From contig JALNZE010000001.1 in assembly GCA_023229465.1 (NCBI GenBank), positions 1 through 64,000 of the forward strand: 64,000 nucleotides of DNA. The letters run 5' to 3'. Source of the stretch: Chitinophagaceae bacterium (GTDB lineage: Bacteria > Bacteroidota > Bacteroidia > Chitinophagales > Chitinophagaceae). A program made the position numbers and the translations under genes. A model generated the notes under the pieces. That model was not told the origin of the DNA. It did not search any database and saw only the letters and a list, made by a program, of their open reading frames with translations. Positions 59,263 through 64,000 of the stretch are shown here, piece after piece (the first letter of the stretch is position 1; the number at the start of each line of letters is the position of its first letter).

Positions 59263-60024
59263 TTACCTGCCCTGCATGGCGGTAAGCATATTACCATACA
59301 ATTGATTTAATTTACCCAGGTTGGTAGCTAATACAGCAATTTGTTCCTTTGCTTTAATGGCATCATCTGCACTACTGGCCATTGCAGTAGACGCCTGTGT
59401 AAGTTTACCATAAAACTGGTTCAGGGCTTTCAGGTGATTATTACCTTCCTGTAATTCCAATTCATATATAGTATTCAGAGAGGCGAGATTCTTATTCAAT
59501 GACTGCATCTGAATATGAAATTGTTTGGAACTTTCAGAAGCGCCATGAAAACCAGACAAGGAATGGGAGGCGTTATTCACTGCATCTTTAATACCAGCCA
59601 GGGCAATGGTTGCCTCCTTGGTTTTAGCAGAGAAATCACCCGTAGACTTTACCACATCGCCAAGCTCTCCGATGTTCTGAACAGTTGTATTCAATTTCTG
59701 AAAACTTTGTCCCAATGTTGCCAGATTTACCGGGGTAATATTGGCTTCCTGCATCATCATTTCCAAAGTCTTTAGCGCAGGATTACCTTTATCAACTTTA
59801 CCTGGTAAGTGTACCTCATGATCATCGATGGCTGGATAAATAAGGTATAAAACGCCATAGCCCATGAAAATGACGGCCTCTACCGATAACCCGATTTTTA
59901 GCATAGTATCCGCAATAGAAGTATGCAATAATTTCTGTAACGCACCGTAAATAACTACCGCGGCAGCTATAGAAACGAATACATCAAACCATTTGGAAAC
60001 TTGGGGGGGGATTGCAGCTGCCAT
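59263..60024 (-). CDS. gldL: Gliding motility/type IX secretion motor protein GldL
   Basis: 253 residues. Two membrane helices (about 12-30 and 42-64) with Glu49 in helix 2 (GLSVEAVIFMGYG), the protonatable residue known to be essential in GldL. The C-terminal cytoplasmic part (about 75-253) is helical. GldL pentamers convert proton flow to GldM rotation. Odd: codons 5-8 (Ile-Pro-Pro-Gln) include a run of eight C on the coding strand (60003-60010), a possible slippage site. Confidence 0.96.
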   Translation of the reverse strand: MAAAIPPQVSKWFDVFVSIAAAVVIYGALQKLLHTSIADTMLKIGLSVEAVIFMGYGVLYLIYPAIDDHEVHLPGKVDKGNPALKTLEMMMQEANITPVNLATLGQSFQKLNTTVQNIGELGDVVKSTGDFSAKTKEATIALAGIKDAVNNASHSLSGFHGASESSKQFHIQMQSLNKNLASLNTIYELELQEGNNHLKALNQFYGKLTQASTAMASSADDAIKAKEQIAVLATNLGKLNQLYGNMLTAMQGR

Positions 60025-60105
60025 TTTAGTACGTTTTTAGTTTTTTAAGCCGGTTCATCATTTGATAACCGGTAGCATTTATTTCAGAAATAATGAACTG
60101 AAAAA

Positions 60106-61389
60106 TTATTTTTTCATTTTAGGCGCAAGGTCAATTACACAACGGAAACCAATATACGATTTTGCAGTATCCTGGTATTCATAGTTGCGGGTACTAACCT
60201 GAAGGAAATAAGCGATGTCTTTCCAACTGCCTCCTCTAACCACTTTCCTTTTTTCTCTTGGCCTGTCAGAATCTTTTGCCTCATACCTGATATCAGGACT
60301 CATATCGGCCATAAAATTGTAGGCCCCTTCATAAAAATAAGAACCGGTCCACTCGGATACATTACCGGCCATATTAAACAGTCCGTATTGGTTGGGCCAG
60401 TAAGCATTAGATGGTACAGTATAAAAACCACCATCTTCTGCATAATTACCACGACCCGGTTTAAAGTTAGCCAGTAAACAGCCTTTTTTGTTTCTCAGGT
60501 AAGGACTTCCCCATGGAAACATGGAATTAGTAAGACCACCACGTGCGGCATATTCCCATTCAGCTTCGCTGGGTAAACGGTAATCACCGTCTATCGCCAT
60601 TTTCTTTTTTTCAAGATAGGAATTCTGTATATGTGTTCTCCAATGGCAGAAAGCCACAGCCTGTTTCCAATTTACACCTACCACAGGATAATTTCCATAA
60701 GAGGGATGAGAGAAATACCTTTTGGTCATTGGCTCATTATACGAATAAGAAAAATCTCTCATCCAAACCAATGTATCAGGATACACTTTCTGATCGCCTT
60801 TTCTGATAAAATTATTCCTGGGAATACCTGCATTTTCCCGTTTAGCCGCTGCAGCCAGATCAAAATATTCTATTCGGTAAACAATTTTTTCCGGGTCAAT
60901 TTCCGGTTTGCCATAAATACGATTATCCGGGGCCAGGTTAAGTTCATTCAGCTTTTCAATGGTACTTCTGTCCCATTTAATGGCAGCCATTTTCTTAGAA
61001 TCCACTGCCATGGTATCATCGGCTTTATTAATGCCTTGTCCAAACAGAATTTTAAACGCGAGAGAATCACGTACCCAATTTACAAACTGGCGATAGTCAT
61101 TATTAGTGATTTCTTTTGCATCCATCCAGAACCCGGGGATAGAAACCTGCCGGTTACGGCTTGTATAATTATAGCTGATATCCTCATCACTCGGGCCCAT
61201 GTGAAAGGTTCCCGGTGGGATGTATACCATGTTACGCGGGGGACTCATGCTTTTGTTAGCAGTAGGCGCTACGCCATGTAGCTGTCCATCATCGGGCAAT
61301 CCTTTAGACTTCGCATTTTTTTTCAAAAAGCAGGATCCCAGGCTTAAACAGAAAGCAACCAGAATAATATTACTTAAATAACCTCTCAT
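60106..61389 (-). CDS. gldK: Gliding motility/type IX secretion lipoprotein GldK
   Basis: 427 residues. Lipoprotein signal with lipobox LGSC at Cys20. The mature domain is the formylglycine-generating-enzyme/sulfatase-modifying fold of GldK: RNMVYIPPGTFHMGPSDED, VSIPGFWMDAKEITNNDYRQFVNWVRDSL, YPVVGVNWKQAVAFCHWRT, YRLPSEAEWEYAARGG, LFNMAGNVSEWTGSYF and VVRGGSWKD. It anchors the outer-membrane ring with GldN. First gene of gldKLMN. Confidence 0.97.
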   Translation of the reverse strand: MRGYLSNIILVAFCLSLGSCFLKKNAKSKGLPDDGQLHGVAPTANKSMSPPRNMVYIPPGTFHMGPSDEDISYNYTSRNRQVSIPGFWMDAKEITNNDYRQFVNWVRDSLAFKILFGQGINKADDTMAVDSKKMAAIKWDRSTIEKLNELNLAPDNRIYGKPEIDPEKIVYRIEYFDLAAAAKRENAGIPRNNFIRKGDQKVYPDTLVWMRDFSYSYNEPMTKRYFSHPSYGNYPVVGVNWKQAVAFCHWRTHIQNSYLEKKKMAIDGDYRLPSEAEWEYAARGGLTNSMFPWGSPYLRNKKGCLLANFKPGRGNYAEDGGFYTVPSNAYWPNQYGLFNMAGNVSEWTGSYFYEGAYNFMADMSPDIRYEAKDSDRPREKRKVVRGGSWKDIAYFLQVSTRNYEYQDTAKSYIGFRCVIDLAPKMKK

Positions 61390-61413
61390 TATGAAACTGA
61401 TTTATGACAGTGA

Positions 61414-61421
61414 CAAATATA
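61414..61421 (-). promoter_or_regulatory. -7 promoter element of gldKLMN
   Basis: Minus-strand TATATTTG, an exact TAnnTTTG match, 24 nt upstream of the gldK ATG. The remaining gap to 61597 shows no other signal I can support. Confidence 0.55.
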
Positions 61422-61596
61422 AGTTTTCCATCGGCAGTTGTGTCGATTTTGCGATTTTGTTGCCAATAAATTTATGATCTGGGTAAAGATGATGTCAGAT
61501 ACTACAAGATTAAAGTTGGGTTACTACAAATAATTTGATTTTTTTTCATGTGGGCCTGAGGCCGCTGTCATAAAAGGCAAATTACTTTAAACTATG

Positions 61597-63648
61597 TTAC
61601 ACATTTGCTAAAAGAGCTTCTACCGTAAAAAAAGGCGCCTTACAGCTATATTCTTTACATAAATAAAATGCGACACCTCCCCCTTCGGCTCCTTCTTTTC
61701 CTGCTAATAACGGAAAAAAATGAGAAATAGTTTCCTGGGACTGAAGAATTTTATTAGGTAGATACTTTCGTAATACAGGACACAGGAAATTAGCAGACTG
61801 CTGCCCAACCACCGCTATTTCCAACATCCCCCTGGTTATTGATTGAATAGACAGGGCCCATACCCCAAATGAACCCGGATATTGCAGAATCGCTTTCCCC
61901 ATCGACCTGAGAAGATCCCGGCATTGTTGGGCCCATACCGGTTGATCAAAAGCAATAGACAGGTAAAGTAGATTGTATACCATTACCGAGTTACCGCTTG
62001 GCACTGCCCCGTCATACACTTCTTTTTTCCTGAGAATTACATCCTTTTGATCAACGTGTGTATAAAAAAAGAAGCCCGTATCCACCTCTCCAAATTTTTC
62101 CACCACCCATTCTGTAAGTGCTTTTGCTTTCAGTAAATAGGCGCCTACCCCTGTCATTTCCTGCAAATAGATATAAGCCTGGATCAGATAGGCATAGTCA
62201 TCCAGAAAAGCAGGTATCCTTGCCTGGCCATTCTTATAGGTATGCAGCCAACCATTTTTTACACCGGAAAAGGTTGCTTCAAGAAACTGCATATGCTGTA
62301 TTGACCTATCCCTGTATGCGCTTTTACCCAGTGCGGCATAGGCTTTGGCATAAGCCGTATTCATCAGGGCATTCCAGCCAAGCAGTATTTTATCATCTGA
62401 TTGCGGGCGAATTCTTCTGTTGCGGTACTGCATCAGCTTTTCCCTGCAATCACTTAATTTCCCGGCAAGTAACTGTTTTGAAAGGCCATTTTGTACTGCA
62501 AAATTTTCCGCTACTTCCTTTTTCCAGAGAATATTGGTATGCTCCCAGTTACCTTTTTCTGTTATATTGTAAAAATTACAAAATAGCCCGGCATCTGCAC
62601 CCAGAATAGCCGTAACCTCCTCTTTTGACCAGGTATAGAATTTACCTTCCACGCCTTCACTGTCTGCATCAATAGCGCTGTAAAATCCTCCTTCAGTACC
62701 CAGCATTTCTCTTTCAATAAAAGCGATGGTTTGCTCAATCTTTTCCGCATAACGGTCATTGCCGGTAATCTGATAGGCTTCAGACAGCACACCAACCAAT
62801 AACGCATTATCGTATAACATTTTCTCAAAATGCGGGGCCAGCCATTCATTGTCGGTACTATACCTGGCAAAACCTCCGCCCAGTTGATCGTAAATTCCTC
62901 CATCCATCATTTTATCCAGGCTCAGTAAAGCCTGTTGCAATGCTGCCGGTTCTTTTGTAAAATGATAGTGTCTAAGCAGGTATTGGATAGAAAATGTTTG
63001 GGGAAATTTTGGCGCTTTGCCAAATCCCCCCCATTCGGTATCTGCATTGGCAAGCAGGTTATCGGCGATAGTTTGCAAGGTTATATCAGAAAAAAAAAGG
63101 TTGTCTGCTGTTCCGGGTTGCTGAATTCCGAAACCATTGGCAGACAATAAGTGTACCGTCAGATTCTCTGCCTGCGAGAAAATTTCATCTTTTTTTACAA
63201 GATAGTTTTTATGAATGCCGGTTAGTACTTCTTTCCAACTGGCCCGGTTAAAGGCCCTTTCCGGAGGGAAATAAGTTCCGCCAAAAAAAGGTTTGGCATC
63301 CGGGGTTAGAAATACATTGAGTGGCCATCCGCCACTGCCCGTTATAGCCTGAACAGCATCCATATAAATATGATCAAGATCAGGGCGTTCTTCTCTGTCA
63401 ATTTTAATATTGATAAAGTATTCATTCATCAATGCAGCAGTAGCCATATCTTCAAAGCTTTCCCTTTCCATAACATGACACCAATGGCAGGCCGCATAAC
63501 CAATACTTATTAATATGGGTTTGTCTGCTGCTTTTGCTTTTTGTAAAGCTTCTTCCCCCCATGGATACCAGTTAACAGGGTTATGCGCATGTTGTAACAG
63601 GTAGGGACTGGTTTCAGTAATGAGGTGATTGGTATATAGATGGGCCAT
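61597..63648 (-). CDS. Thioredoxin domain-containing DUF255/YyaL family protein
   Basis: 683 residues. The N-terminal thioredoxin-like domain (about 1-165) begins NHLITETSPYLLQHAHNPVNWYPWGEEALQKAK and has the CHWCHVMERESFED motif of the family, where the CxxC is Cys-His-Trp-Cys. The rest is an alpha/alpha-barrel domain like N-acylglucosamine 2-epimerase (GGIYDQLGGGFARYSTDNEWLAPHFEKMLYDNALL, DADSEGVEGKFYTWSKEE). It acts in the cytoplasm; the substrate is unknown. Between hemD and gldK. Confidence 0.93.
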   Translation of the reverse strand: MAHLYTNHLITETSPYLLQHAHNPVNWYPWGEEALQKAKAADKPILISIGYAACHWCHVMERESFEDMATAALMNEYFINIKIDREERPDLDHIYMDAVQAITGSGGWPLNVFLTPDAKPFFGGTYFPPERAFNRASWKEVLTGIHKNYLVKKDEIFSQAENLTVHLLSANGFGIQQPGTADNLFFSDITLQTIADNLLANADTEWGGFGKAPKFPQTFSIQYLLRHYHFTKEPAALQQALLSLDKMMDGGIYDQLGGGFARYSTDNEWLAPHFEKMLYDNALLVGVLSEAYQITGNDRYAEKIEQTIAFIEREMLGTEGGFYSAIDADSEGVEGKFYTWSKEEVTAILGADAGLFCNFYNITEKGNWEHTNILWKKEVAENFAVQNGLSKQLLAGKLSDCREKLMQYRNRRIRPQSDDKILLGWNALMNTAYAKAYAALGKSAYRDRSIQHMQFLEATFSGVKNGWLHTYKNGQARIPAFLDDYAYLIQAYIYLQEMTGVGAYLLKAKALTEWVVEKFGEVDTGFFFYTHVDQKDVILRKKEVYDGAVPSGNSVMVYNLLYLSIAFDQPVWAQQCRDLLRSMGKAILQYPGSFGVWALSIQSITRGMLEIAVVGQQSANFLCPVLRKYLPNKILQSQETISHFFPLLAGKEGAEGGGVAFYLCKEYSCKAPFFTVEALLANV

Positions 63649-63700
63649 AAAATTTTCTGTCAGGTTGTTTAAAATGCAACCAATAATTGATTAGCTATAT

Positions 63701-63747
63701 TACGACAAATAAAAAGCCCCTGTTACAGGGGCTTTTTATTTGTCGTA
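63701..63747 (-). terminator. Terminator of hemD, unusually long perfect palindrome
   Basis: Two perfect 23-bp arms (left arm begins TACGACAAATAAAAAGCCCC) around one central T, including the AAAAAGCCCCTGT/ACAGGGGCTTTTT core and a T-run. It starts 9 bp after the hemD stop on the minus strand. Confidence 0.9.
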
Positions 63748-63755
63748 AATCGAAA

Positions 63756-64000
63756 TTATTTTTTTATTACCTTTTCACCGCATAAAAACTGGTCCAGTGC
63801 GGCGCACATACTGGGCTTTTGGGGAGAAGGTACTTTTATCTCCAGTTGTAAACCGGCTTCTTCTACGGCTTTGGATGTATTACTGCCAAAAGCGCCAATC
63901 ACTGTTCCGTTCTGTTTAAACCCGGGAAAATTATCGTACAAACTTTTTACACCACTTGGTGTAAAAAAACAGATCACATCAAAATCTTTGGCGCCTAATA
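63756..64000 (-). CDS. hemD: Uroporphyrinogen-III synthase, 3' part
   Basis: Partial: the frame stays open to the right edge, so the start lies beyond the window. The visible 81 residues (LGAKDFDVICFFTPSGVKSLYDNF, VIGAFGSNTSKAVEEAGLQLEIKVPSPQKPSMCAALDQFLC) match the C-terminal half of HemD: the FFTPSGV segment and the G-x-x-T-x-x-A-x-x-x-G pattern with final helix. HemD cyclises hydroxymethylbilane with ring D inversion in haem synthesis. Ends in a strong terminator. Confidence 0.85.
   Translation of the reverse strand, partial: LGAKDFDVICFFTPSGVKSLYDNFPGFKQNGTVIGAFGSNTSKAVEEAGLQLEIKVPSPQKPSMCAALDQFLCGEKVIKK

Noticed and set aside
1..64000. tRNA, rRNA, CRISPR array, insertion sequences, prophage or integron
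   Set aside because: No cloverleaf-type sequence, regularly spaced long repeats, transposase or integrase-like protein was found in either strand.

Overview
The window looks like chromosomal DNA of a Bacteroidota bacterium, most likely family Chitinophagaceae (inference from gene content, not a database match). Pointers are a complete gldK-gldL-gldM-gldN set (type IX secretion/gliding motor), a protein with a type IX C-terminal sorting domain, two TonB-dependent receptors with carboxypeptidase-regulatory-like N-termini, an F1Fo cluster with a long AtpB, an ECF sigma factor followed by a membrane-anchored beta-barrel protein, and many upstream regions carrying TAnnTTTG, the Bacteroidota housekeeping -7 promoter element, with no clear Shine-Dalgarno sequences. 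I found no rRNA, tRNA, CRISPR array, insertion sequence or prophage. The gene content is mostly core housekeeping.

Layout. 0-4 kb: HIT protein, greA, a 2-hydroxyacid dehydrogenase, rsmA, and pdxA in the opposite direction. 4-12 kb: a LolA-like exported protein, an ABC-2 exporter pair, a winged-helix regulator with its membrane partner, an exported helical protein, a TonB-dependent receptor and a parallel beta-helix lipoprotein. 12-18.5 kb: atpB-E-F-H-A (no atpG, atpD or atpC) and an MsbA-type exporter. 18.6-24.2 kb: a RelA/SpoT-type (p)ppGpp enzyme, purA, a very acidic disordered protein and pabB. 24-32.4 kb, all leftward: lytic transglycosylase, gatA, tatA, rplS, rny, zapA, a coiled-coil protein and pheT. 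A gap of about 400 bp between divergent pheT and dnaB holds a regularly spaced array of DnaA-box-like 9-mers. 32.8-45 kb: dnaB, rsmE, a GNAT-like protein, dnaX, SUI1 protein, nadC, DUF4783 protein, gpmI, a haem-binding-domain protein, ysxC, a YkuK-like protein, an ABC exporter and a DUF2721 protein. 45.6-56.3 kb: a TonB-dependent receptor, a DUF1501/DUF1800 pair (one member with twin-arginine and type IX signals), an ECF sigma factor with a predicted trans-envelope partner, a lipoprotein and uvrC. 56.4-64 kb: gldN, gldM, gldL and gldK, a DUF255/YyaL protein and the 3' part of hemD.

The most unusual non-genic features are: (i) seven or eight tandem arrays with a 7-bp period, three of which supply the stop codon of a gene, two of which directly abut a -7 promoter element, and one of which lies inside a signal-peptide coding region where unit loss would shift the frame; (ii) a 35-bp perfect palindrome over the -33 region of the beta-helix lipoprotein promoter; (iii) the 21-22 bp-spaced array upstream of dnaB; (iv) a terminator-like hairpin between atpE and atpF; (v) several promoters placed so close to ATG that the mRNAs should be leaderless. 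No clear-cut undescribed multi-gene system is evident; the strongest gene-level candidate is the sigma factor paired with a protein that seems to span both membranes.
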